NCBI GenBank assembly: GCA_021324435.1
Contig: JAJPIZ010000032.1
Coordinates: 1-64,000 of the forward strand
From: Anaerolineae bacterium
GTDB taxonomy: Bacteria > Chloroflexota > Anaerolineae > Anaerolineales > Villigracilaceae
Direction: 5' to 3'
Length of the DNA: 64,000 nt
Shown here: in pieces, positions 43,362-52,529 of the stretch
How positions within the stretch are numbered: the stretch's first letter is position 1
Layout of the letters: each line of letters opens with the position of its first letter
Position numbers and translations under genes: made by a program
Notes under the pieces: model-generated
Databases searched by the model: none
What the model was told of the DNA's origin: nothing
The model's input: only the letters and a program-made list of their open reading frames with translations

Positions 43362-43787
43362 CTAAGAATCGCCAAACTCAGACGATTCAGGCACAGCAGT
43401 TTTGTGATCGGGTCCCGGTTGATAGGTCTTGATCATCACCAGATGAATGGTCACCGCGATAGCGATCACGATGAGCAGTAACTTCACCCACCAGAGCGAA
43501 ACCGCGAACGTAGCCGAGAGACCGATGGTCAGCCATAAAGCCGTGATGGTGAGAAACTTTTCGCGCCGCGGAATGCCATGCCCTTCGCGATAGTTTCGGA
43601 TGTAAGCCCCAAACCAACGGTTATAAAGCAACCAGCGCAGGAATGTATCCGAACTGCGCGCGTAGAAAAAGGCCGCCAGAAGGAGGAACGGTGTAGTAGG
43701 CAGAATCGGCACAAAGATGCCCACGACGCCGAATGCCACCGACAAAGTACCCAGAGCGATAAAAAGAGCCTTGATGATTGGATTCAT
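43362..43787 (-). CDS. DUF454 (YbaN-like) inner membrane protein
   Basis: 141 residues from ATG MNPIIKALF after ACAGGT. Signature of the family: FGVVGIFVPILPTTPFLLLAAFFYARSS, then WLLYNRWFGAYIRNYREGHGIPRREK, with about four membrane segments. Function unknown; YbaN of E. coli is uncharacterised. No functional link to neighbours. Confidence 0.88.
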   Translation of the reverse strand: MNPIIKALFIALGTLSVAFGVVGIFVPILPTTPFLLLAAFFYARSSDTFLRWLLYNRWFGAYIRNYREGHGIPRREKFLTITALWLTIGLSATFAVSLWWVKLLLIVIAIAVTIHLVMIKTYQPGPDHKTAVPESSEFGDS

Positions 43788-44100
43788 GAATACCTGTAAG
43801 GTTTTGTCGGGCAATTGTACCGCGTTCAGAATCGGCCTCACCTATACTATTCAGCCCGGAGTGCCTAAAATCGAATTGATGATGTGTCACCCTGAGCGTA
43901 GCGAAGGGTCTCAAACTTCTTGACTTGCCCTTGAAAATTGTTGGAGATTGCCCTCGCCCTGTGATGGAAACCATGGAAAGCCGATCTATTTCGAGGGTGT
44001 GGGTATGAGAAAGTTCCTGACCATCCTCAACGCCATATTGCGTGACAAACAGCCCTTCCATCGTGTTGCCAACGCGTACATATTTCATGCCTTCCAACTC
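43788..44100. other. Non-coding stretch with one palindromic-repeat arm
   Basis: No supported gene. At 43885-43915 it holds a short GTGTCACCCTGAGCG element, one arm of the dispersed repeat family. Open frames on both strands run through this repeat and lack ribosome sites or recognisable domains. The minus-strand frame between 43950 and 44170 could be a decayed gene. Confidence 0.5.
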
Positions 44101-44144
44101 AATAAAAAACAACAACTGCCCTTGACGTTCAAGGCAGTTGTTGC
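44101..44144 (-). terminator. Intrinsic terminator of the DUF4352-like lipoprotein gene
   Basis: Long hairpin CAACAACTGCC / GGCAGTTGTTG with inner CTTGA / TCAAG; on the minus strand it runs into GTTTTTTATT. Confidence 0.8.
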
Positions 44145-44229
44145 GAAGTGCTGGGTGTATTTCCCAGTGCACGCTGTGTTCGACAGCGTTTCTGTGCCAT
44201 ATGCGAATTGCGAATCTGCTGTAAATTTA

Positions 44230-44871
44230 TTAATTCTCGCTAGCATTTATTATGAATGGCACTGCTGGCAAATCCTCGAACTTAAAAAAGATAGTCTTTC
44301 CTAGGTTAGTATCTTTGATAGTGAAATGAAAACGCAGATAACTCTCATTCTCAATCTTCATAGTATATATGTTGCCGGTCTGACAACCAACAAAAGTAAG
44401 TTCAAGTAGATCCTTTCCTTGCACTTTAGCTACATCGTGAGCGCCCCAGCATGTAGCAAGCTGAGTTTCCCCCTGCGCATCAATAATCACATCGTTTTCT
44501 ACATTGGTTGAAAGATTTGATGTGGGACTTAGGTTCTTGACTTTCACAATCACGTCAAACCCCATGTAGCCGGGTTTTGGGGTATAGATAGTTCCAGCAA
44601 TCGAAATACTTTTCCGATAGACTGCTTGAACAATTGTGGCTTCCCAATTCTCGCTTCTAAGGATATCACCTATGGCAGGAACAGGTGTTGAAGATGGTGT
44701 TGGCGAAAGCGTTGAAGTTGGTGTAAGCGTGGGCGGTTGCGTGAATGTTGCTGTAGGTATTGTAGTTACGCTTGCCGCAGTTGTAGCAGGCGATTTACTG
44801 CTGCCGCAGCTTGCAGCGAAAATGCTCAGCAAGACAAGACAGATTGATAAACTTTGTTTTTTTATCTTCAT
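44230..44871 (-). CDS. Lipoprotein with DUF4352-like beta domain
   Basis: 213 residues. Lipobox FAASCGS, then a Thr/Pro/Ser spacer (TPTSTLSPTPSSTP) and an Ig-like beta domain (NWEATIVQAVYRK, YMGFDVIVKVKNLSP, DAQGE) in the style of DUF4352/telokin-like extracellular domains. More AT-rich than its surroundings. Function unknown. Monocistronic, with a strong terminator. Confidence 0.65.
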   Translation of the reverse strand: MKIKKQSLSICLVLLSIFAASCGSSKSPATTAASVTTIPTATFTQPPTLTPTSTLSPTPSSTPVPAIGDILRSENWEATIVQAVYRKSISIAGTIYTPKPGYMGFDVIVKVKNLSPTSNLSTNVENDVIIDAQGETQLATCWGAHDVAKVQGKDLLELTFVGCQTGNIYTMKIENESYLRFHFTIKDTNLGKTIFFKFEDLPAVPFIINASEN

Positions 44872-44983
44872 TTTGAACTCCTAATTTCCTTGCGGTTTCC
44901 TTTAGATTCAAGCCGCCTAACTATGGCCTACAGCATAATCGCTGTATAACAGCTTATATGCAAGATTATATCCTTACCTTGGC

Positions 44984-45634
44984 TCACGCCTTGATAATTC
45001 CCTTCCGGATTGCGTATCTCACCAATTCGGATCGCGAATGTAAATTCAACTTGCGCATGATGTTCTCGCGGTGACGTTCGACCGTCTTGGGGCTGATGAC
45101 CAGCGCCGCGCCGATCTGGTTGTTACTGGCGCCCTCGGCGAGATAGGTGAGCACTTCGCGCTCGCGGTCGGTGAGACCGTCGAGATTGTTTTTCTCGTCC
45201 GCGGGATGTTCCTGATTCAAATAATCTTTCACCAGTAATTTCGCCAGCGACGGGTACAAATACACCTCACCGCTTGCCGCGGCGCGGATGGCGGTCAGTA
45301 GTTCGTCGGGCGCGGCGCGCTTGGGCACGTAACCGGACGCGCCCGCCTCGAGCATCTTGAAAAAATATTCTTCATCCTCGTGGATGGTCAACGCCACGAT
45401 GGCAACTTTTGGGAATCGCTTTTTGATCTCGCGCGTGGCCTCAATGCCGGAGAGATCGGGCAGGCCGATATCCATCAGGATCACATCGGGCCTCAGTTGT
45501 TCAGCGGCTTCGATAGCCTCCCTGGCGGTGCCGGCCTCCCCGACAATTTCCACATCGCTTTCGGAGCCGAGCAACATTCTCAACCCCGACCGGACAACAG
45601 CATGATCATCCACCAGCAGAAGGTTTATGCTCAT
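44984..45634 (-). CDS. NarL/FixJ-family response regulator
   Basis: 216 residues from MSINLLLVDDHA; an in-frame ATG six codons earlier is also possible. Receiver domain with phospho-acceptor Asp in ILMDIGLPD and Lys in YVPKRAAP, then a LuxR-type helix-turn-helix (LTDREREVLTYLAEGASNNQIGAALVISPKTVERH). The start lies inside the end of the histidine-kinase gene, so the pair is co-translated. Target genes unknown. Confidence 0.92.
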   Translation of the reverse strand: MSINLLLVDDHAVVRSGLRMLLGSESDVEIVGEAGTAREAIEAAEQLRPDVILMDIGLPDLSGIEATREIKKRFPKVAIVALTIHEDEEYFFKMLEAGASGYVPKRAAPDELLTAIRAAASGEVYLYPSLAKLLVKDYLNQEHPADEKNNLDGLTDREREVLTYLAEGASNNQIGAALVISPKTVERHRENIMRKLNLHSRSELVRYAIRKGIIKA

Positions 45635-47105
45635 CGTGCTTCTCGCTTTCATTTGAATACGGGATGAAGATTTCGATCAACGTGCCTTGACCCGGCCGCG
45701 ATTGGATCGTCATTGTGCCTCCGAGTAACGCGGCGCGCTCCTGCATCCCGGCCAATCCAAGCGACGGGCGGCTGGAGGATTGCACCACTTTGATGTGATC
45801 GAGGTCAAAGCCGCAACCGTCGTCGCGCACATGCAAATACAGACCATGCTCTTCAAAGTTCAAATCTATGTTTACATTTTTTGCGTCCGCATGTTTGATG
45901 ACGTTGTTCAACGCCTCTTGAATGATGCGGAATGTGGCAATGCGCGCCGCGTCGTCAATGGGTTGTTCATAACCCGTAATCTCCACCTTGACTTTGAGCG
46001 GGTAGCGCTCCGCGACCCTCCCCGCGTACCAGCGCAATGTCGCAGAAAGACCGAGATCGTCGAGATGCGAGGGGCGCAGGTCGGTTATCAATCGCTGGAG
46101 TTCTTCGAGAGAATCAGCCGCCAGCGTTTGAAGTTCGTGCAGGGTATCGGCGGCCCGCTTCGGGTCCCGCGCGAGGCGGCCTTCGAGTCCGCGCAAGCCC
46201 ATGCCAATGGCGGTCAAAGCCTGCCCGGTCTCATCGTGCAGGTCGCGCGCAATGCGTTGACGTTCCGATTCCTGTGCGGCCACCACGCGTCGAAAGAGTT
46301 CGCCGCGCATGGCTTCGCGTTGCTGAGATTCCTTGAGTCGTTCTTCCTGCAAGGCTGCGATCTTTTGCTCGGTCTCCACTTGAAATGCGCGCAAAAAACG
46401 GATCACATAAATGGAGGCCGCGCTGGCAAGGAAAGCGCGCAGGAGCTGAATTGGAAATCCGAAGGTGCGCAGAAAAGTTTGCTCGTTGATGAAGTTGGAA
46501 GGTGGAAGCGCGCTGGCGTTGGTGAACAGTTGGCCGAAGATGCCATACCATGCAAACGCGATGGCGGCCCACATCGCATCCTGCCCAAAGCGCACGAGGC
46601 CGACGCGCCGGAAGGCGCGTTGCTGTGCGATAAGCCCGATGGAGGCCAGGATGCTGGCGGGGATGGCGAGCGAATAACGCGTCCAGGCGTGAACTGCGTC
46701 AAAGAAATCTACAAATGGATAATTGCCTTTGATGATGGCAATGCCAAAAATCCAGATCGCTTCCAACCCAAGTGGAATCAGCAGACTGACGCGCTGGGCA
46801 ATTTCATCTTTGGCGAGCAGGTATCCCCCGAAGGCTGCCAGGGAGAGAAATGAAAATGAAAGGGTGGCAAGTTGCAGGGCGGAAAGAAGCGGCGTTGCGC
46901 TGTGGCCGGTGAGTGTGTTGATCGGCGCGAACATTTCCAGCCATTCGTGCGCGGCATGGACGAGTCCGAATCCAGCCAGCGGGCGCAGCGCCTTGCGCAC
47001 GCGTTCATCGGAGGAGCGGCCTCCTTCCATGGCGACCAGCAGGCCCATGCTGAAGAAGGCCAGGCCATAGAAGAAGTAGATGATGATGATGGTTTGTATC
47101 TGCAC
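45606..47105 (-). CDS. Membrane sensor histidine kinase, NarX/DegS (HisKA_3) type
   Basis: About 499 residues from a GTG; ATG/TTG codons further upstream keep the frame open, so the start is uncertain. The N-terminal half has seven to eight membrane helices and no recognised ligand domain. The transmitter follows: phospho-His in RIARDLHDETGQALTAIGMGL, and an HATPase domain with NVIKHADAKNVNI and DDGCGFD. Partner of the overlapping NarL-type regulator. Confidence 0.88.
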   Translation of the reverse strand: MQIQTIIIIYFFYGLAFFSMGLLVAMEGGRSSDERVRKALRPLAGFGLVHAAHEWLEMFAPINTLTGHSATPLLSALQLATLSFSFLSLAAFGGYLLAKDEIAQRVSLLIPLGLEAIWIFGIAIIKGNYPFVDFFDAVHAWTRYSLAIPASILASIGLIAQQRAFRRVGLVRFGQDAMWAAIAFAWYGIFGQLFTNASALPPSNFINEQTFLRTFGFPIQLLRAFLASAASIYVIRFLRAFQVETEQKIAALQEERLKESQQREAMRGELFRRVVAAQESERQRIARDLHDETGQALTAIGMGLRGLEGRLARDPKRAADTLHELQTLAADSLEELQRLITDLRPSHLDDLGLSATLRWYAGRVAERYPLKVKVEITGYEQPIDDAARIATFRIIQEALNNVIKHADAKNVNIDLNFEEHGLYLHVRDDGCGFDLDHIKVVQSSSRPSLGLAGMQERAALLGGTMTIQSRPGQGTLIEIFIPYSNESEKHDEHKPSAGG

Positions 47106-47154
47106 GATCTTTATCCGCAGATTGCACTGATTGCTCAGAACTCTAATGTAAAGC

Positions 47155-47212
47155 GGCAAGGCGCGAAGATTTTACATTTTTCTTTTGAGTCTTCGCGCCT
47201 AAGCCCTTTGCC
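47155..47212. repeat. Palindromic element upstream of the histidine kinase
   Basis: GGCAAGGCGCGAAGA and TCTTCGCGCC...TTTGCC are inverted around an AT-rich loop. It resembles other gene-boundary palindromes in the window. Confidence 0.55.
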
Positions 47213-47236
47213 TCTTGAGGGTCGCGTTGAATCTCT

Positions 47237-48142
47237 CTACTCGCCCAATCTCAACTTCGTCCCGCACACGCGGCAGAAGCGGTCGCCGAGGTGAGAGCGC
47301 GTTCCGCATTGATGGCAATACACATCGCTGTTCGCCTCCTCATTTTGGGCGGGATGCTTTCTGCGTCCCTGCGCTTTGCGTCCGCGGCTCGACTGCCAGA
47401 AATAGACAAAGCCTCCAACGATCAATCCCGCGCCGACGACGCCGAGAATGTAAGGCAGATAATTGCTGAGCATCACGCGGCCGGTAGTGTTAGAGCTGAG
47501 CGGTTGAGACGGCTTAAGTTGCTGAGAGGAAACGCTCAACGTGTCGCTGGCCTTTTCGTAACTGATCGAGAGAGAAAGGGATTGCCCGGCGGCCAGCGCG
47601 CCGAAGTCGTTGCTGTAATACGTCATCGTGTCACTGCGCGTCTCGGACGAAGGCAGGACAGGCGAAGTTTGCAGGTTTGTCGCTCCGATGGGCTGTTGGA
47701 GAGTCAAGCCGAATGAGTCAATGCGATAATCTGTGACCCATTGATAGGCATATGTGCGACTTGTTCCGTTCTTTTGAATCGGGTCGTAATATTCGAGTTG
47801 AATGGCGGGACCGTCCGCCGTGACGGTTAAGTCCACGTAATTTCCCTGCGGCGCGACGGAGTATTTAATTCCCTGATCAGAAACGCTGTCGAACGTTTGT
47901 CCCACAGCCAGAGCGCTGGGTTTGCCGGCATTGACTGTTCCCGGTAGATGAAAAACGAGCGTGGCAGGCAGGTTCGTATCCGGCGACAGCATGATGTAAT
48001 TGATCACCAACATACCGGGCTGGTCGTACTCGGGCCAGAGCTGTGCCTGGAAACTCGATATTTTGATGGTGTTCTGTGCGTGTGCAGAAAAAGGGAATGC
48101 GAGCGTTCCCAGTAAAAGCAAAACGGCCAGCCACTTTCGCAT
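47237..48142 (-). CDS. Membrane protein with extracellular beta domain and cytoplasmic zinc ribbon
   Basis: 301 residues: signal peptide (WLAVLLLLGTLAFPFSAHA), about 190 residues of beta-rich extracellular sequence, a membrane helix (YILGVVGAGLIVGGFVYFW), a basic stretch, and a C-terminal zinc ribbon (CHQCGTRSHLGDRFCRVCG). Not assignable to a pathway. The extracellular half resembles the domain organisation of other Anaerolineae-type envelope proteins with a zinc ribbon tail. Confidence 0.6.
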   Translation of the reverse strand: MRKWLAVLLLLGTLAFPFSAHAQNTIKISSFQAQLWPEYDQPGMLVINYIMLSPDTNLPATLVFHLPGTVNAGKPSALAVGQTFDSVSDQGIKYSVAPQGNYVDLTVTADGPAIQLEYYDPIQKNGTSRTYAYQWVTDYRIDSFGLTLQQPIGATNLQTSPVLPSSETRSDTMTYYSNDFGALAAGQSLSLSISYEKASDTLSVSSQQLKPSQPLSSNTTGRVMLSNYLPYILGVVGAGLIVGGFVYFWQSSRGRKAQGRRKHPAQNEEANSDVYCHQCGTRSHLGDRFCRVCGTKLRLGE

Positions 48143-48230
48143 GGATGCCTCCGACGGTAAGTTTCATGAATCTTACCATGCAAGCGGGGGCGGAGATACT
48201 CATAAACTGCACGAAGTCGAAAGAAGAATG

Positions 48231-49226
48231 TCACTTATTGGATGGGATTTGTCCTTCAACCGCGGCCTTCACCAACCGCCAGCAGGCCGCGTTGATCGGC
48301 GTTGGGATTCCATATTTTTGTCCGGCTTGTGTCACCGCGCCGCAGATGGCGTCAATCTCGGTCGGCGCGCCGCGTTGAATATCCTGAAACATGGACGAGC
48401 GATTCAGCGCGGTCTTGCGCGCCACTTCTTCCGCCGCAACCGCGGCGTCATGGAATGCAAGTTTAATATTTTCAGCGGACGCGACTGCCGCGGCTTCTTC
48501 TGCCAAGGCGCGCATCAAAGCGCGCGCAGTGGGGCGATTCAACAATTCACCGTTTGGGACGCGCAGTAAGGCGGTCAATGGGTTGATCGCGGCGTTGATG
48601 ACCAGCTTGCCCCACACCAGTGAGCGCGCATCGTTGACGATATCCACTTTGAAATTTGCAGACTTCAACGCTTCTTCCACCGGACCTAAGGCCGGGTGTG
48701 CTTCGATGGAGATGACTCCCTCACCCCCGGCCTTGACCAGCCCCGGCCCAAGGAGCGTCGCGCCGGTGGTGGTGGTCCCCAATGCGACGCGCGACTTTTT
48801 CTTAGCCACAGAGTCCACAGAGAGCGCTGAGTCTTTATTTTGTTTTTTTCCAGCGCTCTCCGTGGCTAAGGGATCATCGAGATATTTCGCGAGGATCTCG
48901 CGATTGCCGAGTCCGTTTTGAAGCGTGATGGCGAGACCGTCCTCCGCGAGACATTCTTTCAATTGACGCGCGGCGCGTTCGGTCTGCCAGGCCTTGACCA
49001 GCACGAGGGCATATTTCGCGCCGCGGCAGGTCTTCGGGTCATCCGCCACGCTGACGCTGAATACTTGCTCATCACCGTTCGGGGCCACGAGGCGCGCGCC
49101 GTTTTCGCGCAGAGCGCGAATCCCTTCGGGCCAGGTGCCAAGCATGGTGACGCGGTGCCCGCTTGAAGTCAGGCGCGAGGCGAAGAGCGTCGCCAGCGCG
49201 CCGGTGCCGAGGATGAGGATGTCCAT
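48231..49226 (-). CDS. panE: 2-dehydropantoate 2-reductase with a repeat-derived insertion
   Basis: 331 residues. NADPH motif GTGALATLFASRL at the N terminus; KAWQTERAA and LQNGLGN (family Lys/Asn region); C-terminal helical domain with KLVINAAINPLTALL. Reduces ketopantoate to pantoate in coenzyme A synthesis. Odd: residues about 119-146 (LATESAGKKQN through SVAKKKSR) are absent from typical PanE, which runs from the NREIL helix straight into GTTTTGA. That stretch is encoded by a palindromic repeat (48801-48870). panB lies just upstream on the same strand, across a heptanucleotide array. Confidence 0.9.
   Translation of the reverse strand: MDILILGTGALATLFASRLTSSGHRVTMLGTWPEGIRALRENGARLVAPNGDEQVFSVSVADDPKTCRGAKYALVLVKAWQTERAARQLKECLAEDGLAITLQNGLGNREILAKYLDDPLATESAGKKQNKDSALSVDSVAKKKSRVALGTTTTGATLLGPGLVKAGGEGVISIEAHPALGPVEEALKSANFKVDIVNDARSLVWGKLVINAAINPLTALLRVPNGELLNRPTARALMRALAEEAAAVASAENIKLAFHDAAVAAEEVARKTALNRSSMFQDIQRGAPTEIDAICGAVTQAGQKYGIPTPINAACWRLVKAAVEGQIPSNK
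48801..48870. repeat. Palindromic CCACAGAG repeat inside panE
   Basis: CTTAGCCACAGAG and CTCTCCGTGGCTAAG are inverted arms, with inner AGAGCGCT / AGCGCTCT and a T-rich loop. It recalls the CACAAAGGCACAGAG elements at 50336 and 56659, but lies in frame in a coding region. Confidence 0.75.
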
Positions 49227-49237
49227 CGTGGCTTTTT

Positions 49238-49272
49238 ACGTATCACCTGTTACGTAATACGTGATGCGTGAT
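49238..49272. repeat. Heptanucleotide array between panB and panE
   Basis: Five 7-bp units, ACGTATC, ACCTGTT, ACGTAAT, ACGTGAT and GCGTGAT, ending at the panB stop codon. Same unit type as in ccmH (29923) and near ccmA (26350). Confidence 0.85.
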
Positions 49273-50171
49273 TATCCCAACTCTCTTTGCAGTGCTTCCC
49301 ACTCTTTCTCATCCATCTCAACCGAATGTTCCGCGGCGGGAAAGCGTTTGGTCTCCACGTCTTCGATGTACTCGCTGAAGGCGCGTTGCATCTCGGCGTG
49401 GAAGTTCGCATACTTCTTGACGAACTTCGGCGTGAAGCGGTCGAAGAGTCCGAGCAGATCGTGTGTGACAAGCACTTGACCGTCGCAACCGACGCCCGCG
49501 CCGATGCCGATGGTTGGAATGGAAAGTTTCTTCGAGATCAATTCCGCCAGTTTCGCAGGAACGGATTCAAGCACGATACTGAAGCAACCGGCTTCTTCGA
49601 GGAGCAAGGCATCTTCGACGAGATGTTTCGCGGCGGATGCAGTTTTGCCCTGCGGTTTGAACCCGCCAAGTTGATTGACGGATTGCGGCGTGAGGCCAAG
49701 ATGCCCCATGACGGGAATGCCCGCCCCGACAATGGCGCGGATGGCGTCGACGCGTTCGCGTCCGCCTTCGAGCTTGACCGCGTCCATGCCGGCTTCCTGC
49801 AAAAATCGTCCGGCGTTGCGCACCGCTTCCTCGGTCGAGACTTGATACGACATGAACGGCATGTCGCCGATGAGCAGTGCGAACTTCGCACCGCGTGAGA
49901 CGGCTTTGCTGTGATGAAGCATGTCGTCCATTGTGACGGGCAATGTGTTTTGATAGCCAAGCACCACCATGCCGAGCGAATCGCCGACGAGAATCGAGTC
50001 GACTCCGGCCTGATCCTCCGCCAGCGCGGTGGGATAATCGTAGGCGGTCAGCATGGTGATGGGTTCGCCGCGTTCCTTCTTCTGGCGAAAGGTCGTCGTT
50101 GTGATTTTCTTACGCGGAGCCGCGGCTGTGCCGATAGTCGCAGTGGTTAAAACAGGAGCAGTGGTAGACAT
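49272..50171 (-). CDS. panB: 3-methyl-2-oxobutanoate hydroxymethyltransferase
   Basis: 299 residues; GGAGGG precedes the ATG at MSTTAPV. Motifs of PanB: MLTAYDYPTA, DSILVGDSLGMVVLGY, VMGHLGLTPQS, VLESVPA and IGIGAGVGCDGQVLV, the last containing the metal/substrate region. Makes ketopantoate from 3-methyl-2-oxobutanoate and methylene-tetrahydrofolate. The first about 25 residues (Thr/Ala-rich) extend beyond the usual length. Pairs with panE downstream. Confidence 0.95.
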   Translation of the reverse strand: MSTTAPVLTTATIGTAAAPRKKITTTTFRQKKERGEPITMLTAYDYPTALAEDQAGVDSILVGDSLGMVVLGYQNTLPVTMDDMLHHSKAVSRGAKFALLIGDMPFMSYQVSTEEAVRNAGRFLQEAGMDAVKLEGGRERVDAIRAIVGAGIPVMGHLGLTPQSVNQLGGFKPQGKTASAAKHLVEDALLLEEAGCFSIVLESVPAKLAELISKKLSIPTIGIGAGVGCDGQVLVTHDLLGLFDRFTPKFVKKYANFHAEMQRAFSEYIEDVETKRFPAAEHSVEMDEKEWEALQRELG

Positions 50172-50335
50172 GGTACCCTCCAAAGGTTTGGTAGAGTCCG
50201 CCGGCGTCGTCCCCTGAATCGCGCCTCGGTTGTACGGATAAGATGCGCCGTCGCGCTCATCGCGAAGCATGATGCGCGCGGCAGGGACTATTATTCCACA
50301 AATTTGTTTTTTCGCCTATAATGATTTTGTAGGAA

Positions 50336-50403
50336 ATTTTCACCACGAAGGCACAGGGCAAGCAAAGGCTTTTCTTTGCGACCTTCGTGTCTTTGTGGTG
50401 AAT
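50336..50403. repeat. Inverted repeat TTCACCACGAAGGCACA / TGTGGTGAA
   Basis: Arms TTCACCACGAAGGCACAG and TTCGTGTCTTTGTGGTGAA with inner GCAAAGG / CTTTGC. Close relative of the element at 56659. Confidence 0.8.
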
Positions 50404-50418
50404 TACAAGGAGAATGTT

Positions 50419-50637
50419 ATGCGTCGCATGTTTGGCTTTTTGATCGGGATTTTGGTCGGCGGGCTGGTCGGCTCGACAGTGGCGCTTCTGCTCGCGCCGG
50501 AAGCAGGGGAGAAGTTACGCAACGAAATCCGCGCCCGCGGCGAGGGACTGATCAATGATATTCGCCGCGCAGGCGAAGCGCGCCGGATTGAGCTGTCTCA
50601 GCATTTGGAATCGTTGAAATCCCCGCACACGGACTAA
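50419..50637 (+). CDS. YtxH-domain small protein
   Basis: 72 residues; AAGGAGA before ATG. An N-terminal hydrophobic glycine-rich helix (FGFLIGILVGGLVGSTVALLLAPEAGEKLR) matches YtxH/gas-vesicle-like envelope proteins, followed by a charged helix. Function unknown, often stress-related. Confidence 0.75.
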   Translation: MRRMFGFLIGILVGGLVGSTVALLLAPEAGEKLRNEIRARGEGLINDIRRAGEARRIELSQHLESLKSPHTD

Positions 50638-50705
50638 AAAAGGTTTTTTAACCACAAATAAACACGGATGGACTTTGATCTTAACGTCAGTCAGGGATAA
50701 GGTGT

Positions 50706-50818
50706 CTTATGTCATTTTGAGGGAGCGCTTTGCAAGCGACCGAAGAATCCCGCCGCTTCGAGGCGGAGACCCTTCGCCTGCCCCTTCGCTTCGCTCAGGG
50801 CTTCGGCTCAGGGTGACA
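50706..50818. repeat. Dispersed palindromic repeat (CATTTTGAG ... GGGTGACA)
   Basis: Contains nested palindromes (GCGCTTTGCAAGCG, CCGCCGCTTCGAGGCGG, AGCCCTGAGC-type) and ends CTCAGGGTGACAC. Its right end supplies the last codons and the stop of the glycosyltransferase gene (VSP-stop). Same family as 59955 and 43885. Confidence 0.7.
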
Positions 50819-52016
50819 CTTTCTGTATTACTTTTTGATAAAACTCTTCGACGCGTTTCATCGTGCGAGCATACTCGGCGCGTTGCTGGATAATCTCAGC
50901 GTTCAAACCTGCGGCTTTTTGTCGCAGGTTTTTGTTTTCCAAGCCTTCGAGAATCGCGTCCGCCAGATTTTGCGGGTTGGCCGCGTCTACCAGTAGACCG
51001 TTTTCGCCGGGCGTGATCCACTCGCGGATGGACTCTAAATCTCCCGCGACGGGGAAGCATCCGCAAGCCAGGCCTTCGAGCAGGGAATTCGGCGTGCCGT
51101 CGTGAACGCTCGGTGAGACGACGATCTGCGCGCGGCGGAAGACTTCCGCCATTTGCGCGTGAGGGAGCGGCGGTAGTAACTCGACCGCGTGCGCGATGTT
51201 GAGGTGTCCAACCCATTTCAGGGCTTGGGACTCTCCGGCCATCGAAGCGCAGATGAATTTTGCGTTCGGAATTTTTTTCAAGACAAGTGGAATGGCTTGA
51301 AAGAAAACATCGTTGCGAACATAACTCCGAAAGCCGCGCGGGTTGATGATGATTGGATCATCCACTGGCTTGGATGGCGGATAAAAAACGTCGGTCTTGA
51401 TTCCTCCATTGCCCGGCGCAACCAGCGTTGGCCGCGACGCGTCAAAGCCCCATTGTTTGCCAAGCCGAATATCGCGCTGACAATCCGCGTGAAGCGCGTC
51501 GGCGACTTTCATTGTCCATGCGGTGTAATGTTTCATTAACAAAGTGGACGAGGCGTGCAGTGTGAAGTCGTTGCCCCAGACGGAAACGATCAGTGGCGGC
51601 GCTTCGACTTCGGGTCTCGATACCTTCGTACTCGACCCTCCGCTTTGCGCGGCAGGATACGCGTCCGCGGCCAACATGCCTTCGTACGGAATTCGCATCG
51701 CATGAATTAAATCAGGTTGGACGCGCTCGATGAATCCGCGCAATCGTTTTGCGGCGCGCGGAATGGTCAACGGGCCGATGAAATGTCGAATGGCGGTACG
51801 CAGGCCAAGGGTCCGGGATGAAGCGGCGCCCGGGCGTTGACTCGATTTTTTTGCGCCGCTAAAAGCCACGGGCGTGAATTCGTATCCGGCAAGCGGGAAG
51901 TCCACAGAACAATCAAATGTGGACGCGAGATGGACTTCATCACCGCGTTCGGCGAAATATCGAATCCAATTTTGTGCAATCGGGGAACGGCCATCGGCTA
52001 CAAACAACAATCGCAT
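50808..52016 (-). CDS. Glycosyltransferase, GT4-like
   Basis: 402 residues from MRLLFVADGRS; the longer frame upstream has no better site. GT-B fold: an N-terminal acceptor domain, then a donor-binding region with NPRGFRSYVRNDVFFQAIPLV and the diagnostic EVFRRAQIVVSPSVHDGTPNSLLEGLACG. Probably adds a sugar to an envelope glycan or lipid. Stands before ugd (opposite strand), which makes an activated sugar acid. The C terminus is supplied by a palindromic repeat. Confidence 0.85.
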   Translation of the reverse strand: MRLLFVADGRSPIAQNWIRYFAERGDEVHLASTFDCSVDFPLAGYEFTPVAFSGAKKSSQRPGAASSRTLGLRTAIRHFIGPLTIPRAAKRLRGFIERVQPDLIHAMRIPYEGMLAADAYPAAQSGGSSTKVSRPEVEAPPLIVSVWGNDFTLHASSTLLMKHYTAWTMKVADALHADCQRDIRLGKQWGFDASRPTLVAPGNGGIKTDVFYPPSKPVDDPIIINPRGFRSYVRNDVFFQAIPLVLKKIPNAKFICASMAGESQALKWVGHLNIAHAVELLPPLPHAQMAEVFRRAQIVVSPSVHDGTPNSLLEGLACGCFPVAGDLESIREWITPGENGLLVDAANPQNLADAILEGLENKNLRQKAAGLNAEIIQQRAEYARTMKRVEEFYQKVIQKVSP

Positions 52017-52082
52017 GAGTTCAATATACCAGAAGTTGCCCCTCCAGATAAGCCGTAGTATCATTGACCAGCCTGGAGCAAA

Positions 52083-52490
52083 ATGGGAAATGCCCGCGTG
52101 CTTATTGTTGAAGATAATATTGATAATTATGAACTGGTGCGCTTTTTGCTAGAACGTGCCGGACATACGACGATGTGGGCGCGCAGTGGAAAAGAAGGCA
52201 TTGACATGGCGAAGACGGATCACCCGGATTTGATTCTGATGGACCTCTCTTTGCCGGAGATGGACGGTTGGACCGCCACCGAGCGCCTCAAATCGGACCC
52301 GCTGACGAAACAAATCCCGGTGGTGGCTCTCACGGCTCACACTTTGCCCGGCGACCGCAAACGCGCGCTGGAAGCCGGATGCGACGGCTATCTTTCCAAA
52401 CCCATGAATATTGCTTTGTTCAATGAAACAATCGAGGAAACGCTGGAAAAATTCTCGAAGAATCGAAAAACAGGTGGACCAAGGCTATAG
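52083..52490 (+). CDS. Single-domain CheY-like response regulator
   Basis: 135 residues, one receiver domain: acidic pair in VLIVEDN, phospho-acceptor Asp in LILMDLSLPEMDG, Thr in VVALTAHT and Lys in YLSKPMN. No output domain. The sequence resembles DivK/Cph2-type receivers that act by protein contact. Lies 40 bp upstream of ugd and may share its transcript. Confidence 0.9.
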   Translation: MGNARVLIVEDNIDNYELVRFLLERAGHTTMWARSGKEGIDMAKTDHPDLILMDLSLPEMDGWTATERLKSDPLTKQIPVVALTAHTLPGDRKRALEAGCDGYLSKPMNIALFNETIEETLEKFSKNRKTGGPRL

Positions 52491-52529
52491 AAGCTTTGCA
52501 CACTTAGATCATTTTCAAAGAGGAAAACC

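Noticed and set aside
43948..44304. Open frames on both strands between the DUF454 and DUF4352-like genes
   Set aside because: They cross a dispersed repeat and a terminator, have no ribosome site and show no recognisable domain.
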